Assembly: GCF_001315945.1 (NCBI RefSeq)
Contig: NZ_BBBG01000005.1
Span: forward strand, 1 to 64,000
Source of the DNA: Methanogenium cariaci JCM 10550
GTDB lineage: Archaea > Halobacteriota > Methanomicrobia > Methanomicrobiales > Methanomicrobiaceae
DNA: 64,000 nucleotides
Reading direction: 5' to 3'
Below, one piece after another: positions 1-10,164 of this stretch. A program made the translations under genes and the position numbers. Below the pieces are notes generated by a model. It had not been told where the DNA came from and did not search any database. It saw only the letters and a program-made list of their open reading frames with translations. Every line of letters starts with the position of its first letter. Position 1 is the stretch's first letter.

Positions 1-95
1 TTGAGGGCACGGATAGAAGATCCGTTTGATAGGCTCGGGATGTACGCACGAAGGTAACGACGTGTTCAGTCCACGAGTACTAACGCCCAAATCAG
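1..95 (+). rRNA. 23S ribosomal RNA, 3' end (partial)
   Basis: The first bases match the conserved 3' end of archaeal 23S rRNA, including the segment reading GATAGGCTCGGGATGT, the ACGACGTGTTCAGTCC stretch and the CGAGTACTAAC tail. The gene continues off the left edge. The exact 3' end is an estimate. A 5S rRNA follows about 70 bases later on the same strand, as expected for an archaeal rRNA operon. Confidence 0.85.
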
Positions 96-165
96 CTAAT
101 ACTGAAAACGTCCGTTAAAACTCAGACGAAATCCTGTGTGCACACCAAACAATATACCGCTTCAT

Positions 166-290
166 GTATTTGCGGCCATAGCAGCGGGGCAACACCCGGA
201 CCCATACCGAACCCGGAAGTTAAGCCCGTTCACGTAGTATGCTGTACTGAGTTGCGAGAGCGCTCGGGAACCATACTTCGCTGCAAATGC
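166..290 (+). rRNA. rrf: 5S ribosomal RNA
   Basis: The segment has the universal 5S core (CACCCGGACCCATACCGAAC, then GGAAGTTAAGCCC) and a terminal helix I formed by GTATTTGCGGC at 166-176 and GCTGCAAATGC at 280-290. The length of about 125 nt fits an archaeal 5S. Its internal GGGG run has the usual four bases, so it escaped the G-run lengthening seen elsewhere in the window. Confidence 0.92.
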
Positions 291-307
291 TCTGAAAAGA
301 GAAAAAT

Positions 308-412
308 CTGTTCTGTAACTGTTATACAAAAGAGCGAGAGCTCTTGTCCGGGATACTTTGCCTGCAATAAAGAACCATTCTGTTCTGTATATGATATACA
401 AAAGAGCGTGAG
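308..412 (+). repeat. 33-bp direct repeat pair downstream of 5S rRNA
   Basis: A 33-base unit beginning CTGTTCTGTA and ending with TATACAAAAGAGCG plus GAG occurs at 308-340 and again, with a few changes, at 380-412. The offset is 72 bases. In the first copy AAGAGC-GAGA-GCTCTT (330-345) forms a perfect hairpin with a GNRA-type loop; the second copy keeps only part of that stem. A third hairpin with related bases lies at 460-473. The unit could be processing or terminator elements of the rRNA operon, or part of a small RNA. I recognise no family. Confidence 0.6.
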
Positions 413-459
413 TGATTGTATTTGCTGCAGGTGTTTTTGAAAAGAACAGATCTACGGGT

Positions 460-480
460 GAGCGAAAGCGCTCGTTTCTT
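460..480 (+). terminator. Hairpin followed by T-rich stretch, candidate rRNA operon terminator
   Basis: GAGCGAAAGCGCTC can fold into a short hairpin with a GAAA-like loop and is followed directly by GTTTCTTT. In archaea, T-rich tracts end transcription. Position after 5S rRNA and the two repeat copies fits an operon end, but this is inference only. Confidence 0.35.
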
Positions 481-1004
481 TGTCTGTGATTTACTTCTGG
501 AAAAATTGCCTGCTTAACCTTCTCTCTGTTTTTGTGTATACCTGTCTCTCTCACAGACTGCCACTACCATGAAAATATTCCCGCGGTTATTGAAATTCTT
601 TCTTTGGTAAAGCAGTTGTTCTGTTCATATCTTTCATCATCTGATTCTCCTGATCTCCTGTTGTCACATATCCACAATGCAAATTATTTAGTATGCCGAT
701 TGCATTGATACGCACAGGGATTGTGATGCAGAAGCAAGACTCCGTTTCATATGATGGTGCAGGCCGCCGCTACTATTCCCATACCATGAATACCCTGGAT
801 GCCGTTCTCACACCGGGCACTCCTTCAAATCGTTTGGCCACTGTTGCAGTGTCTTTGGCAGCATGGCACTACAGACGTCGCCTGATGGTTCTCTCTCTCG
901 CATATGCCATACTTTCCCGAAAGAGACGATGAATCACCCCCCCGGCGATGAAGTACGTATCCGCAAAACGTTGATGAAAGATAACTTTCAGGTTAAAAAA
1001 AAGA
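481..1004. other. Gene-free stretch between rRNA operon and fdhB
   Basis: No reading frame here resembles a known protein and none has a convincing start signal. The open frames present overlap each other on both strands and have no recognisable domain. Nothing beyond low-complexity pyrimidine-rich DNA was seen. Confidence 0.5.
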
Positions 1005-2250
1005 TTAGAATATGTTGTAGATCTGATCGTCGCCGGTGTCTGAAAGACGCTTGCGCTCAGCAGGTTCTTCAACAAGTGCAAGGATCGGAAGATCCATATT
1101 CACACCCGGTGCAAATCCGAACATCTTCTCCATCTCGACCTGCAGGGAGTGCATGAAGAGTGCATTCGGAATATCCATTGCACAGAGTTCTTCGCACTGT
1201 CCACAGTTTACACAGGAGTCAGATATGTGACTGAACCTGATGAGGTGGAACATGAAGGGCGGTGGCACCTGTCCCGGGGTAACCAGATGGGGTTTCCGGG
1301 TAGAACACTCGACACAGTAGCAGATTGGACAGTTCTCAATGCACTGGTAACACTTGATACAGCGTGAAGTCTCATCCATGATGAACTTCAGGCGATCTTC
1401 GCTCTCACCAAGTGCGCCGAACTGGGCTGCACGGTACTTGTCAGCGAGTTTGAACATTGCATTCTCGATCTTGCCGCGAATCTCAATGCCCTTGGGGGGA
1501 TTGGTGCTGCAGTTTCGATGGCTCCAGCCTTTGCTGCGCCCTCGATAAGTGCTGCTCCTTTGTCGCTACATACTTCAACGAAAGTTGCATTGCCTGCTTT
1601 GGGTCCAATGACTCCCCCCCAGTTACCGCATGCGATATCGCACTGGCGGGAACCTTTGTTTTACAGCGCTGACAGTTTGTACGGCGTCCGTATCCTGCTT
1701 CCTCGAGTTCATCAATGGAGATGCCCTTGTGCTCACCGTTCTCATCAAGAACAATGAACTGGCCTTTGTCGATCTCTTCCTTGACGATTGAGTCTGGGTC
1801 CATCTCGAACTTGTCTGCAATCATTTTCCGTGCAGTAATCGGAGACACCGATCCACCACAGTTGAGACCGATCATCACAACATTGTCAAGGTTGATCTGT
1901 TTCCTCTTTGCAAGCTCGTACATTGCCTTTGCGTCGCATCCCTTAAGGGTGACTGCAAGCTTCTCGTTCTTTGCTCCGTCAAGATATTTCTTGATGAGTT
2001 TTGGAAGAAGAACTGTACCACAGTGGAGTGATCCTGCACAGTCTGCGAGCTCAGCGGGGGGGTCTTTGATGAGGACAGGGGGGGTTGCATCGTAGATGTC
2101 GTATCCCTTCTTCACGGTAAGGACTGCATCGACCATGCCGCTTTCAAGAGCGTACTTGAGAAGTGCTGTGACTGCACCGCCACACTCACCTTTCTCAAGA
2201 ATGCCTGCATCATTTGCGGATGCATATATCATATCGCCTTTAGCTACCAT
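1005..2250 (-). CDS. fdhB: F420-dependent formate dehydrogenase beta subunit
   Basis: FdhB passes electrons from formate oxidation in FdhA to coenzyme F420. The N-terminal two thirds is FrhB/FdhB-like, and the C-terminal part carries ferredoxin-type cysteine clusters ([14 protein letters not shown] and [11 protein letters not shown]). The reading frame breaks near 1640 and at the six-G run at 1494. Joining the three pieces gives a continuous protein of about 415 residues, the usual family length, through CGNWG and the conserved [11 protein letters not shown] stretch. The start at 2250 has AGGAGG seven bases upstream and lies three bases from the fdhA stop, so the two are co-transcribed and translationally coupled. 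The breaks look like sequence errors, not decay. Confidence 0.93.
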
Positions 2251-2252
2251 TT

Positions 2253-4333
2253 TCAGGCCTCCTGGATCTTTTCAATCTTAATTGCACAGGCCTTGAACTC
2301 CGGAATCTTGGCGATTGGGTCAAGCACGTTGTTGGTCAGCATATTTGCTGCACACTCTGCAAAGTGGAACGGCATGAACATGACGCCCTTCATGATTTCA
2401 GAGGTTACCTTTGCAGGCACTTCAATCTCACCACGGCGGGTGATTGCTTTGACCATCTCCTGGTCCTTAATACCAAGTGCTTCTGCATCTTCGGTATTGA
2501 TCTCGATCCATCCGGTCGGGACTTCCTTTGCAAGGGTGTCTGAACGGCGTGTCATCGAACCTGTGTGCCAGTGCCAGAGACAGCGGCCGGTGGTAAACAC
2601 GAATGGATATTCATCGTCAGGTACTTCTGCGGGAGGTTTCCACTCGATTGCGTGCATGACACCCATACCGTCAGGGTGGGAGCACTTTTCGATGTGGAGA
2701 ACAGGCGTACCGGGGGGGTGTTCTTTTGTGGGACATGGCCAGTGAAGTGCCTCAGGTTTGTTGAGACGCTCGTAGGTCATTCCTCCATAGGAAGGTGTCA
2801 GTGATGCCATCTCGTTGAATACATCTTCTGATGTTTCCCATGCAAACTGGTCTGCATAGCCCATTGCTGCTGCAACGTCTGCAATGATCTTCCAGTCGAG
2901 TTTTGCCTGTCCGGGTGGCTCCTGTGCCTTTCTCCACATCTGAACACGGCGTTCGGTGGAGGTCTGGGTGCCGTCCTTCTCTGCGTAGCAGGTAGCGGGA
3001 AGTACCACGTCAGCGTGCTCTGCGGTCTCTGTCAGGAAAATATCCTGAACAACGACGAAATCAAGGTTCTCGAATGCATGCTCAACGTGGTGAATGTCGG
3101 GGGGGTCAGACAGGAATGGGTTCTCTCCCATAATGTACATTGCCTTGAGTTCACCTGGTTTGTCGGTTAAGACATCCATCATTGTTGTGACTTCGTATCC
3201 GTTCTGAGCTGCAGCGATACCATCGGGGGAATGCCCAGGCATCTTCGAATTTCTTGTGTGCAGCGGGGTCAATGACCTTCTGATATGCGGTGAACACAAC
3301 AGGGAGTGCTCCCATATCGCAGGCACCCTGCACATTGTTCTGTCCACGAAGTGCGTTCACACCGCCTCCACGCCTGCCGATGTTACCGGTGAGCATCTGG
3401 AGATTTGCAGTGGACTTTACGTTGTCGACACCAACGGTGTGCTGGGTGATACCCATTGAGTAGAGCAGTGCACTGGATTCAGCGGTTCCGATCCATTCTG
3501 CTGCGGTTCTGAGCTGTTCTGCAGGAATTCCTGAGAGTTTCTCGACATTCTCCGGCAGATAGGCATCTTGTAGAACAGTTGCTTTGAGCTCTTCATAGCC
3601 TTTCGCACGGTTTTCTACCCATGCCTTGTCTTCCCAGCCGTTCCGGATGATCTCTCCCATGATACAGTTCAGGATTGCGACATCGCTGCCTGATTTGAAC
3701 TGCATGAAGAGGTCAGCCTGCTTTCCGGTACAGGTTAAACGGGGGGTCAGCGTAGATGAGTTTTGCACCGTTCATCTTTGCCTGCATTACCCTGCGGCCA
3801 ATGAGTGGGTGCTGCTCAAAGGTGTTGGACCCGATGATAAAGACACACTTTGACTCTGCAATGTCTCCAATGGAGTTGGTCATTGCACCGGAGCCGAATG
3901 ATGCTGCAAGACCTGCAACGGTTGAAGCGTGGCAGAGACGTGCGCAGTGATCAATGTGGCGTGTTTTCAGTGCACCACGGGCAAATTTCATCAGAGCGTA
4001 GTTGTCTTCGTTAGAAGTACGCGCTGATGAGAGTACTGCGCACTCGTCAGGGGGGGTGTAGCTCTTAAATTTCTCTGCGATGAGGGCGTTTGCCTCTTCC
4101 CAGGTTGCCTCCACAAATTTGCCGTCCTTTTTAATGAGCGGCGTGGTGAGGCGGTCCTCTCTGTTCACAAACTCGTGGGCGTAAGTGCCTTTTGGGCAGA
4201 CCTTACCTTCATTGACGGGAGAGCGGTGATACGGGGGGGCGGTATCAACGACCTTGCCGTCTTTGACCACGAGGTTGAATGAACATCCTGTCCCACAGTA
4301 TGGGCAGGTTGTCTGAACGTATTTCATGTCCAT
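2253..4333 (-). CDS. fdhA: Formate dehydrogenase alpha subunit (molybdopterin)
   Basis: This is the catalytic subunit, oxidising formate to CO2 in the cytoplasm. An N-terminal 4Fe-4S motif starts at about residue 10 (CPYCGTGC). The bis-MGD catalytic site lies in CARLCHASTVAG, where the second Cys (about residue 134) stands in the place of selenocysteine in E. coli FdhF, so this is a cysteine enzyme. The start at 4333 is preferred over an upstream ATG because GAGGT lies seven bases before it and a TATA box is 40 bases upstream. The frame breaks near 3230 and at 3731-3736. Joined, the protein is about 690 residues and complete. Several single Pro positions of the family are doubled here by seven-base C runs. 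Confidence 0.94.
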
Positions 4334-4371
4334 TATCATTACCTCGAACACGTTCATTTTTATACTCACAG

Positions 4372-4380
4372 CATATAAAT
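4372..4380 (-). promoter_or_regulatory. TATA box of fdhAB
   Basis: On the minus strand ATTTATATG lies about 40 bases before the chosen fdhA start, which would put the transcription start about 12-15 bases upstream of the ATG. Sequence and spacing fit an archaeal TATA element. No clear BRE was made out. Confidence 0.6.
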
Positions 4381-4455
4381 GTAATCAAAAATCTAGGGAT
4401 TATTGGTGGAATTTAAGATCTGTGCCCTTTGTTATGAAAATGGTCGGTCATTTAT

Positions 4456-4486
4456 TGTTAATTAATTTTTTAGCATGTTAATTAAT
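4456..4486. repeat. Two TGTTAATTAAT repeats 20 bp apart, candidate operator
   Basis: TGTTAATTAAT occurs at 4456-4466 and again at 4476-4486. Each holds the palindrome TTAATTAA, and the copies are exactly 20 bp apart, about two helical turns, so a dimeric regulator could bind both on one face of the DNA. They lie about 120 bp upstream of the fdhA start in the gap to the next formate-block gene. The regulator is unknown. Confidence 0.5.
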
Positions 4487-4637
4487 GGATATTTACTTTT
4501 TCCAATCTCGTCATACAGGAGCGCATATCCCACATGATCTGGGGTTTTGTATCCCCCCCGTATCGACACAAAATAGGTGATGTAATTTGTTGAAAAGATG
4601 TTGTCAAAAATATGTATGAAATATCTCTGTCTTTAGC

Positions 4638-4984
4638 TTAGGTGTAATTCACTTTCTGACTGTATTTTTTTTCAAGACGGATGGCAATAACGGTGATTGT
4701 GGCCGCAAAGAGCGTCTGCATGATTATTCCTGTAGAAAATTCACCCCCCCATGGGTTGAAGATAATAATTGCGAAGAGTGGCACCAGCAGAGACACCAGA
4801 TCTTTTTTGGGTTTCAGGTAGCAATGCCACAGAGGATGAAAGAACTGATTATACATCCCCCCCCTATCCCGACAGAATTTACCTGTGAGAGTATGCCGAT
4901 GGCAATTCCTGCAAAGGCAATGATGGGAACGGATACCCAGGCATGTTTGGGCAGTTCTGGTAACGATGAAGTCTTGTCTGTCAT
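4638..4984 (-). CDS. Unknown small membrane protein of the formate block
   Basis: An ATG at 4984 opens a frame reading MTDKTSSLPELPKHAWVSV and a hydrophobic segment. The frame is broken by an eight-G run at 4857-4864 and resumes as MYNQFFHPLWHCYLKPKKD, ending at 4638. Joined, it is about 115 residues with three hydrophobic segments, a basic stretch in the middle and a charged C-terminus (KKYSQK). I do not recognise the family. Its place between fdhC and fdhA on the same strand suggests a role linked to formate uptake or oxidation, but this is context only. Confidence 0.65.
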
Positions 4985-5126
4985 AGTGATCTCCGATATG
5001 GTTTTTCCTTAGAAGAAATATGTCGTTTCGGTATTAAGAAGAGTGGGTTTACGCTTTACCAGACATTCGTTTTGTCTCTGGTTTATAAAATGTGAAAAAT
5101 TGTCTTAGCTTTAGTTGGGTTTGGAT

Positions 5127-5629
5127 TTATTTTTTGTCCTTCTTGCGGATGAGAACGGCATTTATCACCGGATCACCGACGACAACATATCGTTTGATGA
5201 CCTGGCCAAGGACTTCAACAACGTCATCTTTCTTGATGTCCTCTTTTGGTGTCGTGAACATCTTCACAGACATTAAACCACTTTTGTCAGCGATATGATA
5301 CTGCGGACGGTTCAGTGACTTAAAGAGTACACGTTCAACAACCCCCCCTTCAACCCTGACAATCTTACCAATGTCATTCGGCGGATGGCCGCCATCCTGA
5401 CCGACACTGCTTCCGCTTCGTAATAGGGAATCAGGTCGTCATACTGAGACTGGCTCATGTAGTTCAATGCAGTTGGAATGACAAGAAGCATTACCAGAAC
5501 CGGAACTGCCCAGAGAAGTGTGCGATAATCTTCTGAAAGGAAGACATATGCGAGTAAAATAAGGGTAAGGGCTATTACGAGTCCAATCTGAATGATTGAA
5601 ACCCTTACCGTTGTTCCTTTAATTTTCAT
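5127..5629 (-). CDS. Unknown membrane-anchored protein next to fdhC
   Basis: The frame starts MKIKGTTVRVSIIQ at 5629 with two predicted membrane helices in the first 55 residues. It breaks in the region 5340-5400 and continues in another frame through VFTTPKED-like and VVVGDPVINAV sequence to a stop at 5127. The joined protein is about 165 residues: two N-terminal helices and a soluble beta-rich C-terminal part ending RKKDKK. It begins nine bases after the fdhC stop on the same strand. I do not recognise the family. The soluble part could be a small beta-barrel, which is a guess. Confidence 0.65.
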
Positions 5630-5638
5630 TGTTCAGAA

Positions 5639-6502
5639 TTATGCCTGAATGTCTTTCTTGAATGAGACCCAGTAGATAAGAGCAACAAAGATCAGACCAC
5701 CGACAATGTTGCCGAGGGTGACGACGATGATGTTGTTTGTCCACATGGTGACCCAGGTCAGGTTTGCTAATTTTGCAGCACCGACGACATCTACCTGTTC
5801 AGCGGTAAGTGCTGCCTTTGTCAGCAGGCCTGCAGGGATGAAGTACATGTTTGCGACACAGTGCTCGAATCCGGAGGCAACGAACGCCATGATCGGGAAC
5901 CAGATACCGACAATCTTACCGATTGCATCATCTGCACAGATACCAAGCAGAATTGCAAGGTTAACAAGCCAGTTACAGCAGATAGCTTTACAGAATGCAG
6001 ACCAGAGTCCAAGTCCACCAGCGTAGCCTACCTTTCCTGCTGCAATTTTTACTGCAGTAAGACCGAATGCGGTTGCAGTTGCAGTGCTTCCGGTGATTGA
6101 GACCAGTGTCCAACGGACATCAGATATGCGAATACGAGTGAACCAATCAGGTTACCGACGTATACCCATACCCATAAATTCATGACTGCTGCCCAACTGA
6201 CTTTGTGTTTAAACGCTGCCATGGGGGCAAACATTGCGTCACCAGTGAAGAGTTCTGCACCGGTAAGCACGATGATAATCAGTCCTACAGGGAACACAGA
6301 TCCGAGAACTAATTTTGCGACACCTGCTCCGAGGAACGCTGCAGTGCCTGTTACACAGACGGTTGCGAGTGCTGCGCCCATTGCGATGTATGCGCCTGCC
6401 ATGAAACCACGCAGGAGCATATTCCAGGCCGGAAGCACATTTGCCCTTGCCTGCATCTCCAACCTTGGAGATGATTGTTGCTGGGGGGGGATGGAATACC
6501 AT
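5639..6502 (-). CDS. fdhC: Formate transporter of the FNT family
   Basis: FdhC is a pentameric inner-membrane channel of the formate/nitrite family. The joined sequence has six hydrophobic segments, the FNT signature LLRGFMAGAYIAMG near residue 35, and the second half-repeat with the conserved SGFEHCVANMYFIP stretch. The start at 6502 (MVFHPP) is preferred over the longer frame: it has GAGGTG ten bases upstream and matches FdhC N-termini. The frame breaks near 6445 (one extra G) and near 6115. Corrected length is about 287 residues, typical. It heads the leftward formate block, with a palindromic TATA region 50 bases upstream. Confidence 0.92.
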
Positions 6503-6549
6503 TTTTCTTTCACCTCATTTGGATTAAATTACCAAATAACACACAACTA

Positions 6550-6564
6550 CCTATAATTTATAGG
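6550..6564 (-). promoter_or_regulatory. Palindromic TATA region upstream of fdhC
   Basis: CCTATAA-T-TTATAGG is a perfect inverted repeat with seven-base arms centred on 6557. On the minus strand it contains TATAAATTA, placed about 50 bases before the fdhC start, so it probably serves as the TATA box. A palindrome overlapping the TATA element could also be an operator where a repressor blocks TBP. That second role is inference. Confidence 0.55.
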
Positions 6565-6899
6565 TGATTTAACGTCTGTATGAGTATATTAATAGCTTTC
6601 GATAATTTTTCACTGAAACAGGGAGTTGTTTGGCAATCCCTCTTTAACGTCTATGGGCAGAGTAAATGTAAATATATTGATTGTTAGTCAAATAAATCAG
6701 GGTAGTTTTACTAATGGAAGACATCACGCGGATTTCCCATATGTTTTCCTGTAATTGGAGGAAGATGCCCACGCACGAATGAAAAACAGCAAATAATTCA
6801 AGGTTAATTTAAAATTACGGTTCAGAATCTGACGGTAACTGAAAAATAAAAAAATGATCCATTCTGTTTTTTTACATTTCCGGAGACAATATGCAGATA
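6565..6899. other. A/T-rich gap between carbonic anhydrase and fdhC
   Basis: No convincing gene was found. The stretch is A/T-rich and lies between the stop of the carbonic anhydrase gene and the fdhC promoter. It may hold upstream regulatory sites for fdhC, but I see no repeat or palindrome apart from the one listed next to fdhC. Confidence 0.5.
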
Positions 6900-7485
6900 T
6901 CAGGCAATCTTCTCCAGTTTCCCGGTGTCAAGATCATAGAATAAACCATGGAGTTCTATTCTGCCCTCTTCTTCTGCACCCTTTACCGGGGGAATATGAT
7001 CTGAGGTTTTCCAGCTGAACCCTGATGTTCTCCAGTTCAATCTCCTTTTTCCGTGCGGCAAGGTCGGCACATTCTGCGGGAGTACCATATTCTCCTTCGA
7101 CTGTCTCTTTTACTTCCTGTGAATGTTTTAGCCATGTCGAAATATATTCCTCATCTGACATGTCAGCATCAAGGGCTTTCATGGCACCGCAGTCGGAGTG
7201 ACCACATATGATGATATATTTCACCTTCAGGTGGCCCACTGCATATTCAAGGACACATCCGAGGTTTGGATCGTTCTTTGCGACAATATTGCCGATGTTG
7301 CGGTGCACAAAGATCTCACCCATCTTTGCAGAGACAATGCGTTCCGGGTTTACCCGTGAATCAGAACATGCAATCCAGAGGGATTCCGGACTCTGGCTGG
7401 TTGCCAGTTTCTGATAGTGTTCATTGTCTTTCTGGAAATCGTTTTCAATAAACGCACGGTTCCCTTCTAAAAATTTCTCAACCAT
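6900..7485 (-). CDS. Beta-class carbonic anhydrase
   Basis: The enzyme interconverts CO2 and bicarbonate in the cytoplasm using zinc. The ligands and dyad are visible: CSDSR near residue 40, with Cys as zinc ligand and the Asp-Arg pair, and GHSDCG near residue 95, with His and Cys ligands. HRNIGN is conserved between them. The frame breaks near 6990; joining the pieces restores a C-terminus EEGRIELHGLFYDLD that is typical of the family. Length is about 195 residues. The gene lies upstream of fdhC on the same strand, which fits supply of CO2 or bicarbonate around formate metabolism, though it is about 400 bases from fdhC. Confidence 0.93.
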
Positions 7486-7577
7486 AGTATCACACCTCTG
7501 CGATAATGGGTAGTTGTCCGGCAGGATTATTTCTATATTATGATTTCAGATTCAGGGATGATTTGCACGTAATTTCT

Positions 7578-10164
7578 CTATAAATGATTAGATTGGGGGG
7601 ATATTTGGGAATTTATGAAATATTGTTCGGATCTGCTTTCAGTAACGTTGCAGGGGGGGGTATATCGCTTGAGAAGAAGAGAGAGCGAGATGACAGTGAC
7701 TGAACTGAGTGCCATGGCAAGCCCTGCAAACTCGGGACGGAAGGTGATGCCATACAGGGGGGGATAGAGGATGCCTGCAGCAACGGGAATTAAGGCAGTA
7801 TTGTAGGCAAATGCCCAAAAAAGGTTCAGTTTGATTCTGCCCATCACCTTGCGCCCCAGCTGTATGGCTGCTGCCACATCAAGGGGGGACTGCTCTGGAC
7901 GAGGACGATATCGCCACTTTCAATGGCGATATCCGTGCCACTTCCGATGGCAATGCCGATGTCTGAAGCGGCAAGCGCGGGTGCGTCATTGATGCCGTCA
8001 CCCACAAATGCGATACATTTTCCGTCGCCCTGCATCGCCTGAATGATCCCCGATTTCTCATCGGGCAGCACTTCTGCGTTCTTAAAGTCGATCCCCAGCT
8101 GTTCTGCCACCGCTGTTGCAGTACGTTCATTGTCTCCGGTTACCATGCCGACACGAAGGTCCATCCGGTGAAGTTCTTCTGTAGCCGCCGCAGATGTCTC
8201 CCTGACACTGTCCGATATGCCGATGATGCCGGCAATCGCTCCCCCCCCGGCCGCGACCCCCCCGACAGCGGTTTCCCCCCCGCGAATCTGGATTACTTCA
8301 AACGCATTAATTACCGGAGGAATCAGCCCGATTCCCTGTTGGGAAAGAAATTTCATGTTGCCGATCAGAACAGGTACTCCCCCCCCTGCCTCTGCTTTCA
8401 CTCCTTTGCCACTCACTGCCTGGAATTCGGTGCATTTCACGGGTACGATTTCTTTTTCTTCAGCATACGAGACAACGGATGCGGCGAGCGGATGTTCTGA
8501 GCGTGCTTCAACACCGGATGCAATTTCCAGAAATTCCTGTTCCCCCCCCAACCCGAATAATACTGTCTCTGTTACCACCGGTATGCCCCGTGTCAGGGTG
8601 CCAGTCTTGTCAAATATGACCGTGGAAATCTTTTGTGACAGTTCGAGCACTTCACTGTTTTTGATGAGAATGCCCAGTTCAGCACCCCCCCTTCCAACAC
8701 CGACCGTGATGGCAGTAGGTGTGGCGAGACCAAGGGCACAGGGACAGGCAATGACGAGAATGGAGATGAGCACCGTAAGAGAAAAGAGGCCGGTTGCGTT
8801 CAGTGCGAAGTACCAGACAAGGGCTGCCCCGATGGCGATGGTGAGGACGGTCGGGATAAACCAGGTGACCGCAGTGTCTGCGTATTTCTGGACGGAGGGT
8901 TTCGTGGCCTGCACCGTCTCCACCAGCCGGATTATCTGGGCGAGATAGGTCTCTTTTCCGACACGGGTGGCGCTAAAGGTGATGGCACCGGTGGTGTTAA
9001 TCGTGCCTCCGGTAACGATTGCATTGCGTTCTTTGTAGACTGGCACCGGCTCCCCCCCGCTGATCATCGATTCATCGATGTAGGATTCCCCCCCGGACAG
9101 AATTTCCCCCCCGTCAACGGGAATCTTCCCGCCCGGCCTGACAAGGATCACATCGCCAATCATGAGTTCTTCGACCGGAACCACAACTTCTTCTGTTCCT
9201 TTGAGGACAATGGCCGTCTTTGCCTGGAGTTCTACGAGTTTTTTGATGGCATCGTTTGTCCGCCCTTTTGCCCGTGCCTCCAGGTACCTGCCCAGGGTGA
9301 GGAAGGCCGCGAGCATGACGGCGGTCTCATAAAAGAGGAAATCGCTCGTGAGGACAATGCCAAATGTGCCAAGGACGCTTGCCCCCCCATAGGCGACACC
9401 GATACCCATCGCGTACATCACATCCATCGTAAGTGAGTAATTTCTGAGTGCCCCCCCCATGCCGCCCGGAATATGGGGTATGCAAGATAGATGAAGAAGG
9501 GTGTGGAGACAATAAACATGAAATACGTCATCGGAATGGGCAGCATAATGCCGGAGAACATAATGGCCATCAGGAACGCTGATACGGCAAATCCGATGAG
9601 TGTCCGGTTGCGGAGATTTCGTAGTGCACGGGTGCGCTGTATCTCTTCCTGATTTCCCTCCTCGTCCCCGACAAATCCGAGATACTCATACCCGGCATCA
9701 ATAATGACGGTCTTCATCCGGGAGACGTCGATTGTGTCCGGGTCATAGCCGACAACCGCCCGGTTGGTCGTGAGATTTACTTCTGCAGAGAAAACTCCGT
9801 CAAGTGCCATGAGTGCTTTTTCGACCGTGGCAACACAGGTGGCGCAGTGAATACCTCCGAGACGAATTTGCAGGGTCTCCCGGAGGATACCATAGCCGGC
9901 ACTGGTGACTGCCGCATCCAGCTCCTGAACGGTGCACTTCTCCGGGTCATACCCTACAACTGCCTTCTCGGTGGCAAGGCTGACGGAGACTTCATAGACC
10001 CCCCCGTCCACGGCACGGAGTGCCTTTTCAACCGTGGCAACACAGGTCGCACAGTGCATGCCGGTCACCCGGATGACGGTAGTGGCCCCCCCTCCGGTAT
10101 CTGGTTTGTTTTTGCTCATACCATCCCCCCCCGATGCAATCGTAATGTTTGTTTCTTCAGTCAC
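7578..10164 (-). CDS. copA: Copper-exporting P1B-type ATPase
   Basis: CopA pumps Cu(I) out of the cytoplasm. Two N-terminal heavy-metal domains (GMHCATC and GIHCATC) are followed by eight membrane segments with the ion-binding ACPCALGL, the phosphorylation site DKTGTLT, SEHPLA and GDGINDAPAL. The frame breaks at the eight-C run at 9451 and the six-G run at 7873; corrected length is about 860 residues. The actuator-domain motif normally read as TGE/SGE appears as SGGEP because of a seven-base run. The start shown is a GTG inside the end of the upstream copper chaperone gene. An internal ATG at 10119 (MSKNK) is an alternative. Confidence 0.93.

Noticed and set aside
138-554. Two open frames of 100 and 130 codons over and behind the 5S rRNA
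   Set aside because: They overlap the 5S rRNA on both strands and show no protein-like pattern; the codons follow rRNA and repeat sequence.
693-932. Open frame of 79 codons upstream of fdhB
   Set aside because: No similarity, no start signal and it overlaps frames on the other strand; treated as non-coding.
3890-3960. Selenocysteine in FdhA
   Set aside because: The active-site position is a Cys codon in CARLCHASTV and there is no in-frame TGA there.
1005-4333. fdhA and fdhB as pseudogenes
   Set aside because: All catalytic residues, start signals and full lengths are present once a few bases are restored, and the same kind of break occurs in essential genes such as secD, cdc48 and rtcB, so decay is unlikely.
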